NCBI GenBank assembly: GCA_034769895.1 | Contig: CM068372.1 | Location: forward strand, 386,538,282-386,602,281 | DNA length: 64,000 nt | From: Magicicada septendecula | Lineage: Eukaryota > Arthropoda > Insecta > Hemiptera > Cicadidae | Direction: 5' to 3' | Shown here: piece after piece, positions 32,018 to 44,480 of the stretch | How positions within the stretch are numbered: the first letter of the stretch is position 1 | Layout: each line of letters begins with the position of its first letter | Notes under the pieces: generated by a model | Seen by the model: the letters and a program-made list of their open reading frames with translations, nothing else | Databases searched by the model: none | What the model was told of the DNA's origin: nothing | Translations under genes and position numbers: made by a program

Positions 32018-32836
32018 TTCCATGTTCCGTAAGCAAATGGAAGTATGGTGATCGCGAAAAAATCGTGTTCGAAATAAGGGCTGACTCTGATTGTACTACC
32101 TTCAAAACATTAAGAAAAGTGTCTGTAAGTGTGTGTGTCGATAACGATAACTGCCGCAAATTCAAACAGAATCAAATATTATTTTGCATATGCGCCCTAC
32201 TTGTAGAGTACTCAAAGCCTACTGCTTTTTGTGAAGATCGGTTAAGGAAGAAGGGTAGTCTACCTGCAACGTTTTATGTTTTAACAAGAGTAAAGTACTT
32301 AAAAATTCATTAAAACTTTTTCAAACAATGGTAATCTTTAAAAATAAAATAAGTGCCCGGGAAATAAAGTCATATTAATCCACTCTAAGATGGTAAATGA
32401 GATAATTGTAAATAGAGTTGGTCATGAAAGGGTATAGGGTGATTTTTTGAAAATTCCTGTGCTGAAATCAAGTAAAGTACGAACATTTAATTTTAAAGGA
32501 TAAGATACCTTACAAAATTACATATGATAAAACTACTACTCTGTGAAAGTGTAAATATCATTAATGGTGGGGATCGGTTTAGGAGGAGGGATGATCTTCT
32601 GCGTAGTTCAATTTCTTTATAAGAATAAAGTACCTAATTTTTATAGATAAAGTGACTCGAAAATAACATTATATTGAACGACTACCCTATAACAACTAAA
32701 AATCTATAAATAGTAAAAATAGTTTGAGGGTAGGCGATAATTTTAATAGAAATTATCGAACCGAATTCAAGTAAATTATTTTAAATATAAATCTTAGAAC
32801 ACAGAAGTCATGTATGATTCTCCATACCGATATTTT
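32018..32836 (+). repeat. Unclassified dispersed repeat, copy 1
   Basis: Begins TTCCTTCCATGTTCCGTAAG and ends near TCTCCATACCGATATTTTAT. It matches 56163-57004 (same strand), 52505-53545 (inverted) and, partially, 53905-54010. Internal words such as AAGTA(C)TTAATTTTTATA.ATAAAGT recur about 300-340 bp apart, so it is built of diverged monomers. No ORF and no terminal signature that would place it in a known class. Confidence 0.6.
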
Positions 32837-33079
32837 ATTTCCCTCTCACAATGTAAGCTCATTTGATTATACTTTTCTGTGTACCAGGCTTTTCCAAAGA
32901 AATTTCCTTTCTTCCTTTTCTAGTTTTCAGAGTCTTCTAATTGCTATTGTCTCTGTCACATCCAAGTATAAGCATTACGAAATACTACATATTCGTATCC
33001 GAGCTACAATAAAATAAACTAAATGAATAAGTATTACCTTCTTAGTCCGTCCTGTGGCTTCCTTATATAAAATTTAAAG

Positions 33080-33660
33080 ATGTAAAAGCAACGCGTTTCA
33101 GAACTTATGTTCCATCATCAGGTGCGTTTCACTCGTTGGAGGTTGTCAACACATTAAGACACAACACATATTTAAACACACACAAAAACTAATTAACAAT
33201 AGCGCGAGAAGTTCACGGTGCACACCGTACGGTGTAATATCGATACTGCCATCTGTTGTCATTGTAGTCTGTGCGCTATCTGTGACGCGGGCTTCAGGCG
33301 TTCTGAGACGTGCAATGCTGTATCATACAATGTGTTGGAATAAAAATTCAGCTGGTGGATTAACAATTGCTCGGGATAAAATTTATACGCCTTATAGGCC
33401 TACACTTCAAATTCTTCGGCAGCACTCACGTACCGGCTTTTCTTGCAAACATGTAGGCCTATGGGTATAAGATTTGTACCAAAATCTGTGTAATTGTGGT
33501 TACTATTCATCAAATGTTGGCCAAAATTAGATTTTGTTTTTCTAAGTCTTTTTTCGGTAAATGTTCTTTAAATCTTTGGAATAAAGACCTCCCTGTTTGG
33601 CCTATATAAAACCATTTACAGTCACTATATTTAATTTTGTAGACGCCCGTTTTTTCTTCC
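33080..33660 (-). pseudogene. Penelope-like element tail with GIY-YIG domain
   Basis: On the minus strand from about 33655: GVYKIKYSDCKWFYIGQTGR, then RFKEHLPKKDLEKQNL, a second PLE subfamily distinct from 22640-23800. The frame breaks near 33500. The hammerhead-like motif (33121-33090) lies downstream at the 3' end, the same order as in the other PLE loci. Confidence 0.7.
33090..33121 (-). ncRNA. Hammerhead-like motif at PLE 3' end
   Basis: Minus strand: CTGATGA (33121-33115), T, GGAAC-ATAA-GTTCT (one G-T pair), GAAAC (33099-33095), GCGTT. It is close to the copy at 19260, with the cleavage triplet GTT in place of GTC. Confidence 0.5.
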
Positions 33661-33899
33661 AGTGGTTTAGCGCCACAGTCTAAACGCTATACGCAAACGT
33701 TTTATTTCGCGCTATTTTTGAAGTGAGAACATGATATACGGCACTACGGTCTCAGGCTAACCTCGCGTTCCGAGGGCACTAGACTGAATCAATGTGTAAC
33801 GAAACAGCTGAAACGAAATGAGCAGTGCTGCCAGGTCAATCAAACCTCTTCCCCCCCCACATAGCTACTCAACACCCCACTGCCACAAATACATGTGCT
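33661..33899. other. Non-coding stretch
   Basis: No feature recognised. Confidence 0.35.
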
Positions 33900-34650
33900 T
33901 TAGAAAAAGAGTGACATTTTATAGAATGTCAGCATATTCTGAATGTTTAAATACTATTACAAGGAAAACAGAATATCTGAAAATAGGAGACATGAAAGAA
34001 GAAGACCCAGATCTGCAAATCCATAGAATCGGAAAGTATAGCCAATTCAAATATTTGGGAAGCATTATTTCAGAAGATGGAACAACAAAGAATGACATCA
34101 AAAATAGGATACAACAGGAAAAAAAGGCTATTCATTTCCTACACTCGTTACTTTGGTAGAACAAAATGAGACTTCAAACTAAACTGACAATCTACACAAC
34201 CATTGTGGAGCCCATTTTAATTTATGGCTGCGAATGCTGGCAACTTTCAGATAAAGAGAAAAACATGATAGAAACTGTGGAAATGGACTTCGTAGGAAGA
34301 GCGTGTAATATTTCTAGAATACAACATGTTAGAAACGAAGATATAAGAAGGAAAACAGGGCGCATATTTACGACAGCAGAAAGAATAGAATCCAGACAGT
34401 TGCTATGGTATGGTCACGTAATGAGGATGAAGGAGAAGCGATGGCCAAAGAAAACATTGACTTACACCACAAAACAGGAGAAGAAAAGGAAGACTGACAA
34501 CACAAAGGAGAACAGGAATTAGGAAAAGCATGAGAGATCGAGCTATTGAAGACGATGACTGGAAAGATAGGGAGAAATGGCGATCGAAATGCGGGATGCG
34601 GCATAGACTGTAGGACCCCCGCTAATACTAATAATAATAATAATATTACA
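33900..34650 (+). pseudogene. LINE C-terminal half, one frameshift, with 3' end
   Basis: Two open parts (to 34159 and 34166-34522) encode FKYLGSIISEDGTTKNDIKN, YTTIVEPILIYGCECWQLSD, VEMDFVGRACNISRIQHVRN and RQLLWYGHVMRMKEKRWPKK. The end, GATGCGGCATAGACTGTAGG at ~34592, is also found at 47588-47610, so it marks the true 3' end of this family. It is followed by an imperfect (TAA)n tail (34622-34645). The reverse transcriptase palm is missing (5' truncation). Confidence 0.8.
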
Positions 34651-35142
34651 AAAATAATGTAAATAATAAAAATAGTTTTATTCTTTAATTAATCTGCTTC
34701 CGTTTGATCAAATCTGATGACAAAATGTTTACTGAATGGGTACTACCAGAGAACAGCGCTGCTGTCATTTTTCCATCATAGAGTATCACATTACATTGGC
34801 GTTAACTTCAGGTGTATATAGAGCAGCACCAAACAAGATTCGGTGGTTACGCAATCAACTTAATTAAAACTAATCATTTTAATTATGTTTTTAATACAGT
34901 TATTATACTGAGCATATGACATTTTGGTTTTAACTAAATATTACGTAAATCATAGTGTTACATTTAAAAAATATATTTGTTACATACTATTTGTATAAGT
35001 ATACATTACTATTTGTATGATTCATTGTATGCATTCTGAAAATAAGTCGACTTGTAATATGATTCTATCTAAGTTTACTATAAATATCGATTTCGTTTAG
35101 TAGAATACATATACACACTGTGCCCTCGTCGCATTTAATTAT
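34651..35142. other. AT-rich non-coding stretch
   Basis: No feature recognised. Confidence 0.4.
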
Positions 35143-35210
35143 GTAACCCCTCTTTCAATCTTTTAGACTTTATAAAAAAAACACTTTTTTTTTTTTTGAA
35201 AGAGGGGTCA
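35143..35210. repeat. Hairpin with 15-bp stem and A/T-rich loop
   Basis: GTAACCCCTCTTTCA and TGAAAGAGGGGTCAC pair with one mismatch. The loop includes an A8 run and a T12 run that can extend the structure. Confidence 0.6.
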
Positions 35211-35580
35211 CAAGTTATTTAAAACTAGGCAAGAGCCTAGAGAAGCCAAAAATGCGCTGGGTCCAGTATGACGGGACTTGCAATTAAACTCGAAGTCTAA
35301 ACAACAATAACAAGTTTTATTAGCAGTACCAAATTCAGACATTCAATGTATCCTTGATTGAATTAAAAAAATTTCATTTAAAAACCTTACTCAACGCTCT
35401 AACATTATCACATTCTGAAAATATAAACAGGTAACATCATAGTTCATAGTTAAATAAATAATTTCTCATTAATATACATAAATACTACATCAATCAATAC
35501 ATGAATACACATAAAACACACATACCTATATATATATATATGTACATATATCGCACACACATGTTCACCTGGCTGACAGC

Positions 35581-35626
<46 letters not shown>

Positions 35627-35871
35627 TTTCACCATACCTCAGGATAATATGAGACCAGTATCTGACACCAAGACCCCCATCCCAAACTCCCGTAAACGGA
35701 TAAAGTACCCAGCCTGCTTTAAAAACTTTTCATTTAAAACCAAATCCATTAACTCGTCGGATTATAACAGAGTTACAACAAGGACATTATTAGAAGTATT
35801 CAAAATTGAGGAATGTTCCCACAAATATTAATGTGCCATCGCAAGGTCAACACGACTGCACGGTCTTATAA
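35211..35871. other. Non-coding stretch with (TA)n
   Basis: (TA)21 at 35583-35624 and a shorter one at 35528-35541. No gene recognised. Confidence 0.45.
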
Positions 35872-36174
35872 AATGTATAACAAAATTTATAATTGAGAAG
35901 TAAGAATCGGTAGTGTGCTCATATTAACAATTCAACAATTAATGCACTGGCTATGGCAGTAAAGCAATGATACAAATTTACTTATTACTGAATTATCAAA
36001 CAGCTGACATAAATTTAAAAAAAAGGTATAATAAAATTTATAATTACAAAGTAAGAACCGGTAGTGTGCTCACATTAACAATTCAACAATTAATGCACTG
36101 GCTATGGCAGTAAAGAAATGATAAAAATTTACTTATTACTGAATTATCAAACTGCCCACATAAATCTAAAAAAA
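35872..36174. repeat. Tandem duplication, 2 x ~151 bp
   Basis: GCACTGGCTATGGCAGTAAA occurs at 35944 and 36095. The units match along their length with few substitutions, so the duplication is relatively recent. Confidence 0.8.
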
Positions 36175-37986
36175 TGTATAAAACAATTTTAATTAAGAAA
36201 AATTTATAATGTAAAACTTGATAAAACATATTTGAGTTGTTCATACAGAATTTGGTAGACCTCAGGCAAGGCCATGCGCCAAACCAGATGCAACAAAATT
36301 TAACAAGTCAGAAACCTGTGGATGACCGCACCAACTTGTGATGATGACAGGTCAAAGCACCCCCAAACCCTTAAATAATCTTAAAAAACAAAACCCATAT
36401 AAATCTATGAATACCATCAAGAAAATGCCCAACCAAGTAATGCAAGTATAATTAACAGCCCTACAAATCAGTAACCTTAAGTCACGCACACTTTTGCAAT
36501 GAAAGAAAATTTTAACAGCAAAATCGGGTGACGCATGACCCCGTCCGGGTTTACATTTACTCTGAGGGGGGGGGCGTAAGCATTTGAAAAATCAATCTGA
36601 AAAAGTTATAATCACTAAATGTCCCGCTGGACTCGTGCACAAACAAAATCATTTAACTGGAGCTGTTCCAGGAATTAAATCACAAGTTCTACATCGTAGC
36701 GGCCCAAAAATATTTCTGAAATGTATAAATGTCAACTGGCTGAGTCCATCACAAAACCTGAGGTAATTGCAGCGTGTAGTTCATGTCCTCCTCCCGGCGG
36801 CTCAGACGGAGAATCGCTAGTTTAATGCCATTGGTGGCAGGTGATCGGCCACCAGCTGGAGTGAATCGGGAAATCGGCTTAGATCAGGAACCCTGGACAA
36901 TTATATATATGGGCAATTACTCAAATGTTACGTAATTCACAATACCCCTAGACTCCAGCATAACTCACACACTACCACATGCTCAGATTTAAATTAACAA
37001 AATTTGAAATTTAAATATGCACAGAAATTACCTTCAGTAAAAAAAATTTAGAATTAAATAACTGGTTATACATAGACAGTTCGTCCGCTAATTAATCGCT
37101 TAATGCAATTTCGAAATAAGTTGCAAACTCAAACAGGTTCATAAGCACGTTGTTTCAACCAAAAGACAAAATAAATTTTCTTACGCCCCACTTGATATAA
37201 TTAGGAAAAAAGTATACAGACATAAATACTCTATAAATACCTTGCAACTACTTTATCTTAGCCAGTGTTAATATTGAAGACATGAATAATTAGAAATTAA
37301 CCTGTGCTTCCCACGTGGTAACTTCACGTATTTATATCGCCTTGCATATGCGTTGATTTAAGTTAAATTACAATTCTTTTTATTAAATAATAAGTAAGGT
37401 ACCTTGAACACACTTACCGGAGAGTCGCGTAGAGATTATCTAAGCATAGTAGATATCAGCATACAAAATTCAAACTGGTAGCCGCCGGGAGAATGGTAGA
37501 TGAGTTGAGTTCGGCTGCCTGACGAAAACTGCCCAGCGCATCGACAGAAAAAACGTTACGTAGCGCTCACCATAGAGCGCGCGCGGATCGGCATAGCGAA
37601 AGTAATGATAACGCAGCGGCACGGCTAAGATAATTAATTAACAAGCCCCGCAGTGACAGTCACATAATTAACTAGGAAATAGCCGAGTTATTCCAAAACT
37701 CGGCACAATTATTAGTTTACTCTTATTTTAATCTTAATTCTTTTATAGCAAAATTTCTTTTACTCCAAGTACATACGAGCAACCTTTTACACATTTGAAA
37801 ACATTTCACTTGCCACTCGGTACTGAGTTCTCACTCCTGCCGTATATCCCACGACACGTCCATTTTTTTCATTTTATTCTGTAATAAATAAAAAGTAATA
37901 TTTCCTTTGTATTTACTTATTTAAAGTAATTCTATGGTAGTCAGCACCAATCATATGGCTCCTTCTTGCACTCCGTATTCATTATC
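36175..37986. other. Non-coding stretch, partly GC-rich
   Basis: No gene recognised. Small features: hairpin GGTGGC-n9-GCCACC near 36831-36851, a G9 run at 36566-36574, and a GC-rich block at 37480-37625 (GAGCGCGCGCGGATCGG). The latter could be an LTR or promoter part, but I cannot support it. Confidence 0.4.
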
Positions 37987-38033
<47 letters not shown>

Positions 38034-38103
38034 CTTCTTCTTCTTCTTCTTCTTCTTCTTCTTCTTCTTCTTCTTCTTCTTCTTCTTCTTCTTCTTCTTC
38101 TTC
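37987..38103. repeat. Compound microsatellite (TTG)n-(TTC)n
   Basis: About 15 TTG units (37987-38032) then about 23 TTC units (38033-38103). Homopolymer-coding frames across it are artefacts. Confidence 0.97.
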
Positions 38104-38255
38104 GTCTTCTTGTTCTTCTTCATCTTTTTCCTTTTTCGGCCTCAATATTTGTTGATTCATTGTAGCACTGAATATTAGGAGTTTTATTAGGAATTTTATG
38201 GGAAAATAATTAGGAGGGTCTCGTCAATCACCACACTAAAACGGCAGAACAAACT

Positions 38256-38960
38256 TTATAACCTCAGAGAAATCGCTTCTGCTATATTTGAATTACTATG
38301 AAGAATAAAGGATTTACTACAAGGAATTACTACAATTGTACTAGTGATACAATTATTCAATTTGTATTGTGCGTACAAAATACCAACATCTTCCTCAAAG
38401 AGTAAACCAAGGATGGTTTGTTCCGGTCTAAAACAGTCAAAGAGTCTAGACCTGGTCACTCCATCGCTTTTTCGGATGTCCGACACCTCTCCGTCCCTTC
38501 GACTTATAGTTCCACAGTTGTTTGGGGATGCGGCAGTCATCCATTCGGCTGAGATGCTCCCACCAATTCAGCCGATACTGGGCAATCCTGTCAAGTATAC
38601 TCATAATATTCAGTTCCTGCCGTATAGCCATGTTTCTTCTATGACCATGACCATGGAGAGTATACCCTGCCACGTACCTGAGAAATCTCATTTCAGCCAC
38701 TTAGATACGACTGGTCTGGCTTTTTGATAAAGTCCAATTCTCAGACCTACAAAGAAGTGTAGGAAGGGCGACTACCTTGTAGTATTTTAGGCGTGTAGAA
38801 GTTATGCAACTTATTCGGTTGCTTGTATTATAAGAGACACTGTAGCTCAGGTATTCAAAATTGCTGATTCGTTCCAAGACAGTACCATCTACAACAATTT
38901 TTGCCCGTACGAGATCAGTTCTACACAAACCCATTACCTTGGTCTTAAGTGTGGATAGGT
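38256..38960 (-). pseudogene. LINE C-terminal region remnant
   Basis: Best-preserved copy of the first LINE family here. Minus strand: RAKIVVDGTVLERISNFEYL, VALPTLLCRSENWTLSKSQT, AEMRFLRYVAGYTLHGHGHR, IRQELNIMSILDRIAQYRLN, WEHLSRMDDCRIPKQLWNYK and KGRRGVGHPKKRW. Two frame breaks (near 38700 and 38530). The reverse transcriptase is absent. Confidence 0.8.
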
Positions 38961-40251
38961 AGTCGACAGTCTTGGCAGATTCGATTTAACAAATGTATAC
39001 CCATTTGTGCAACCTGTTTTCCGAGTCCGACAAAATAGCATGAGTAAAAAATACCAAGTCACCAAGCTAAGTAAGTACAGCAGATGTGAATTGAAGTTAC
39101 GAGCATTGGTGAAGCGGATTTATTGCCTTAGGAACCGAAATAGGCGGATCGCGTATTCCTAGTTGGAAGAAGAAGAAGAAGAAGAAGAAGAAGAAGAAGA
39201 AGAAGAAGAAGAAGAAGAAGAAGAAGAAGAAGAAGAAGAAGAAGAAGAAGAAGAAGAAGAAGAAGAAGAAGAAGAAGAAGAAGAAGAAGAAGAAGAAGAA
39301 GAAGAAGAAACATTGGTAGGAAATAGGGTTAGTCACAGCCTACTCCTTTGAAATGATGACGAAGGGGAGAGATAAAATTGGTTGTCTAAATTTTCAGCAA
39401 CTTCATTAACTTCCGTTTTAAACTAGTATAAAGTAGTAGTACCGTTGAAACTGCAAGTAAAGAAATATATAAAGAACGTTATCGCCGAGACACCTTTAGC
39501 GAAAGCTCGTTAGAAGGAAAGGGGCAATAAATTTTTACAAAACATTTGGTACAAAAATTTCTCGGGTATTTATATCGCGCAGAGTACAGTTTACTTACGC
39601 GTCATTAAACTGAATTATGTATAACTTACGTATATGTACGGTATGCAATAGTGAATCGTCGTCTCTAGGGGGGGGGGGTCGTTAATTTCCAACAAATTAA
39701 ATTGAATTTTGCTGAGAAAAGAAACAACTGTTGAGTTGAGTTGCGTTGTGAGCGGGCTGGTAAGGAGGAGAGGCAAGCGCCTCGCTTTATTTGCCTGATA
39801 AATTGCCGTTGACTGGGAATTATTTAATTTTGAATTCATCTTTTCTGCAAATTAGCACTGTACTCCGTTATGTAAACGGAATAAAAGGAAAAGCGCTAAT
39901 CGTTCTCGTCGTCGTTGACTTTGCAGAAAGAAAAACAAAACTAAAACTGTCTCTGTCATGATTGTACGTAATGTTCCGTAAGATATGTTTGGAATCTGCC
40001 TTTTTCCTCGGAATGGTGTCAGATTCTCGGATTTTTCCAATCTTGGCCAGTTACGGATATTATGAAACAACTTAAGAGCTAATTGTCTATATATAACACT
40101 ACCGACTCGGATTACAAATTTTTATTGATTTAAATTATAAATTTTTACGTGATTTCCTAAACTAGTTTCCGCTGCATTAGAGCTTCGCCAGATGCTGCCG
40201 CCAGGAGCGCTGTCCGTCCTGGTTTTGGTGACGGCCTTCACAAGATCGATG
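38961..40251. other. Non-coding stretch with large (GAA)n
   Basis: (GAA)48 at 39166-39309. Otherwise no gene or element recognised; a G10 run lies at 39670-39679. Confidence 0.5.
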
Positions 40252-40831
<580 letters not shown>

Positions 40832-40921
40832 ATTGTCCTAAGGCTTCCACGGCCGGTGTCAGTTGTATAAGTAAAGTTTTCCGGGCAGATTGGCCGTGGT
40901 CTACGGTTTAATGACAAACAA

Positions 40922-40956
40922 AACGTTTCAATAGCACCATTGGCTGCCAACATCAG
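40922..40956 (-). ncRNA. Hammerhead-like motif, mutated
   Basis: Minus strand: CTGATG then T where the core needs A, stem region GGCAGC…GCTATT with one mismatch, GAAACG. Partner of 41098. Confidence 0.35.
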
Positions 40957-41097
40957 TGGAATTAAAAGAAAACCAAGGCCTCCTGAACGTAGGTTCAGGT
41001 AGGTAGCATCGCGGGACATCTTCAGCCATTACCACAGTACTGTGAGCCTGACGAGAACAACCTACGTTCAGGAGGCCTTGGATATCTTTTAATTCCA

Positions 41098-41131
41098 CTG
41101 ATGATGGCAGCCAATGGTGCTGTTCAAAACG
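41098..41131 (+). ncRNA. Hammerhead-like motif, right arm of foldback
   Basis: CTGATGA (41098-41104), T, stem II GGCAGC (41106-41111) with GCTGTT (41119-41124, two G-T pairs) around CAATGGT. The 3' core reads CAAAACG in place of GAAACG, so it is probably inactive. Confidence 0.4.
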
Positions 41132-41202
41132 TTTGGTTTGTCATTAAGCCGCAGATCATGGCCAATCAGCCCGGAAAACTTTACTTATACATTAGTGTTA
41201 TG

Positions 41203-41495
41203 GATTTGTTGTTTTCTGTCTTTGTCTGTTGTTTGTTTTGTGTTTTGTGTACGAGTTTAGTAATTATTGTTTTATTGTATGCGTTGGCTTCTTCTAGATA
41301 TTTGAGTGTCTTTTTTATCAATGTGATGAAGAACAAAATCCAGCAAATTAAGAGCTTCCGTTATTTTGTCATCCAGTACATTTTTGTTGTATTTTATGTG
41401 TGTTGCATTTTCCTTTCCTTTACGCAGGAATCCTTTGTTTATCTCTGTTTCCTTAAAGCTCTTGAATTACTTAATCCTGTCGTAAAAGTATGTAT
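41203..41495 (-). pseudogene. Penelope-like element, linker part
   Basis: The continuation, 5' of the foldback, of the PLE at 40382-40831. AT-rich coding-like sequence on the minus strand with stops; reverse transcriptase motifs are not visible, so the copy is 5' truncated. Confidence 0.5.
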
Positions 41496-42003
41496 TGTTA
41501 TGACGGTCTAACTGATCGTCGTATGGTACAGTGGAAAACAAAATGTAAGACACCAATGAAATCACTAATAACCAGCTTTAATTATCACAATTGATAATTT
41601 GTAATCGAAGATGGTCTCTTACAACAATTCAAGTAAAAATTGTCCACGTGTAATAATAATGTCAACTATAAAGAATTCCGCACTAATTAGAACACAACAA
41701 CACTTTGCGATAATCACTCGGTCCTCGCTAAAGAAATCGCTCAACACCACTGAACTGACAAACTGGCTGCTATGGTTTTTATATAGGTAGCGCACGCCTT
41801 CTATAAATCTTCCTTCTTCAATGTGGATGGCACTTAATTCCACTTTATGTGCCTGGCGCAATGCGTATTTTAAGCGCCCTCTTGAAGAATCTAGAACACA
41901 CTTAAACGCGGCCCTGATTGAGGCAACACCTGGTTACTAAAGGGAGGGACAAGTGGAGGAAGCTCTCTGCTGTTCTACGCGGTTCGATTCAATTCTCGTT
42001 ACA
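41496..42003 (-). repeat. Solo LTR-like repeat, 508 bp
   Basis: On the minus strand it runs from TGTAACGAG to GTCATAACA (TG...CA ends). It has TATATAAA at 41785-41778 and TCAGT at 41758-41754, about 28 bp apart, and matches the repeats at 18774-19660, 19865-20310 and 47780-48290. The flanking 4-mers GTAT and ATAT agree in three positions only. No internal coding region accompanies any copy in the window. Confidence 0.6.
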
Positions 42004-42439
42004 ATATATATTCTACCCCGAGGAAATAGTTAATACCGCATCTTTGCTTGCACGTGTATTGGCGCGGCAGACTTACGTAACGCTCTGGGTAGTTCGAGTC
42101 GCCCCTTCCGGACGTGCTTGACTACTCTGCCGGCATCCAGGCCCGCTACATTACTACAATGCAAGGCGACCGACGTTTAATACTGGATTTCAAAGCGAGC
42201 AGTTCAGTTACACTTGGCGATATTACACGTTTGGGTCAAAGTGATTGTTGTGATTTAGTGGGAAGCGATTATTTTGTTAGTTTGTGTGTGTATGTGTGTG
42301 TGTGTGTGCGCGCGCGCGCGAATTAGATTTCTAAGGCAGGATATACTATTTAAGATCGAAAAATAAATGCCGATACACGCCAGGAGCTGAATATTGTAAG
42401 TATACTTGGTATAATTTCCCAGTATCGGCTAAAAAGTTT
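42004..42439. other. Non-coding stretch
   Basis: Contains short (GT)n-(CG)n at 42281-42320. No gene recognised. Confidence 0.4.
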
Positions 42440-42545
42440 GGAATATCTTAACCGAACGGATGATTGCCGCATGCGCAACCAACTATGGAATTATAACCCG
42501 AAAGGACGGAGAAGCGTTGGAGTGACCACCTCTAGTTTATCTGCT
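42440..42545 (+). pseudogene. LINE C-terminal scrap
   Basis: One frame reads LEYLNRTDDCRMRNQLWNYN then PKGRRSVGV, matching the end of the LINE at 38256-38960. Confidence 0.5.
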
Positions 42546-42734
42546 TGAAGCCAGGAGAAACCATTTTTGTTTTAATCCTTGCTGAAGATGAATAATAATA
42601 ATAATAACGCCGTTACCATAATCACCATCTTAATAAAAATATGGATATACACATATTTACCCGTCGTACATATCTTATTCATTCGTATGAGTATATGGAT
42701 TTGTTTATTTAAAATTATCATAAAACAAAACAAA

Positions 42735-43365
42735 GTTTATTAGGAATTTCACAAAAACCAATAAGAGGCAAGAACCCAATAATGACAAAATTATAATTAA
42801 TGGTCGAATTCTAGAACAGGTAAGACGTTCTAATTATTTGCGACATGATATTAGCTGTCATAGTAATTACGATATCGATGTTATGTTAAGTAAATTCCGG
42901 ACAATCTGTAGAGCAATCAGCCGGATTCTTAGAAATAAGGTACGTTGGGATACAAAATTAAATTTCTACAAAGTTATTTCAGTCCCTGTACTGTCCTATG
43001 GGTGTGAATAATGGGCAACATCCAAGAAACAAGACAGTAAAATACAGTCCTCAGAAATGGCGTTCTTAAGAGGAGTTAAAAGGTGCTCTTAACTTGACCG
43101 TATAAATAATGTAGCCATAAGAGAAGAACTACAAGTTTTTAACTGAAATGAAAAATTAAAAGATTACTAACAACGGTGGAAAAACACTTAGAAAGAATGT
43201 CAGATTCCAGACTAGTCAAACAAGTCTGGAAGTACAAACCTATAGGACACAGGTGTTGGGTAGACCCAGGAAGAGATGGTTGGAGGGCCTTTGAAGGCGG
43301 GGCAGGCATCACCTTGCCTATTCCGTGTGGTGAAGATGATGAAGATGACTGTCTGTAGAACGCAG
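42735..43365 (+). pseudogene. LINE C-terminal half, heavily mutated
   Basis: Plus strand: RRSNYLRHDISCHSNYDIDV, MLSKFRTICRAISRILRNK, VISVPVLSYGCE, SSEMAFLRGVKRCS and NVAIREELQVFN, then a frameshifted end around 43176-43280 (LERMSDSRLVKQVWKYKPIG). Related to the family at 29330-30215. Not functional. Confidence 0.7.
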
Positions 43366-44199
43366 GACACAAGAGCTGATGACGTCTGTATGATGTTTTC
43401 TGACCAGTAAACAGACCTACCCAGGATACCTCTGGTGGTTCCTTATAAAGCTCATACAATTCAGCATTTTCCTGATAGTACGAACATGCCGACGCAGCAT
43501 TACTTTTAGTCGGCAGCTTGCTGTGAGACACTACGTACTGTACTGTACGACAGTGATGTCATAACAAATGTATAGATTTGAATAGGAGCGAACGTGTCGA
43601 AGATCCTTACTGTACTACGTTACTGTGCAGCTCACTGTTAGAGTGAGGCAAGTATTATTGTTGTATGGAAGACAGCAACAATAAGGTGCCGCGCTTCCTG
43701 ATTGGTTCACTGAATCACATGACTTCCGTCACTCCATAGCGCAGCTGAGTTCACTTGGACGCGTTCTTATCTTGTCAGTTCGTATGCGTTTTGGTTGTGA
43801 TTCCGGTTTCATAGTTAATATTTTGATTTTTAATTATAAATGAAAAACGTTTTGATAGATTTAGTTTCTTTGTCTCTCGTTATAAATATCTTTAAGTATA
43901 ATGGCCATGTCTTTATATCCTTAAGTATGTTCACCAAATCATATCTTTAAGTTTTGAAAGTCATAAGTAAGGTAAAAGCTTTGCTTGAAGTTAAAGGCAA
44001 TTTCCTTTTCTGAATTCCAGATGTATCAGCCTTTCAGTAGAAGATATTAATTTCTCGGTTTGTTTTACAAAAACAAAACTAGGCAAACAACGAACTATAA
44101 TGAAGAAAACCGTTTGACAATTTTGAACTATAGGCTAATATAATAACTGAAGTGACACATATTCCACTACTAGAAAACACTTTCTTTTTGCACAACGAA
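43366..44199. other. Non-coding stretch
   Basis: GC-richer 43620-43790 contains GATTGGT and TTGTCAGTTCG, promoter-like words without further support. No gene recognised. Confidence 0.35.
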
Positions 44200-44480
44200 G
44201 TGAAATGTTTGTCAGCTGACTTGCCGCCATGTCTAACAGTACAGTAATGTCTCACAATAAGGATAAACTCCTCAGTATGTTTGTCAGCTGATTTGTCGCG
44301 ATGTCTCACAGTACAGTAATGTCTCACAGTAAGGATAAACTCCTCGGTATGTTTGTCAGCTGACTTGTCGCGATGTCTCACAGTACAGTAATGTCTCACA
44401 GTAAGGATAAACTCCTCGGTATGTTTGTCAGCTGACTTGTCGCCATGTCTCACAGTAGAGTAATGTCTTACAGTAAGGTG
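44200..44480. repeat. 72-bp minisatellite, about 4 units
   Basis: GTTTGTCAGCTGA recurs at 44207, 44279, 44351 and 44423. As 72 is a multiple of 3, the minus-strand frame stays open with a 24-residue repeat (DKSADKHTEEFILTVRHYCT…). I regard that frame as fortuitous because its flanks are not coding-like. Confidence 0.9.

Larger units (their letters stand above)
40832..41190. mobile_element. Foldback inserted into PLE, hammerhead-like arms outward
   Basis: Arms at about 40865-40998 and 41065-41190 are inverted copies (GTATAAGTAAAGTTTTCCGG on one side, its complement on the other). The left end has an extra ATTGTCCTAAGGCTTCCACG, which also ends the foldback at 57440-57765. The centre holds ACCACAGTACTGTG, again shared with 57440-57765. 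Hammerhead-like motifs face outward in both arms. Flanking 12-bp direct repeats support insertion as one unit. Confidence 0.65.
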
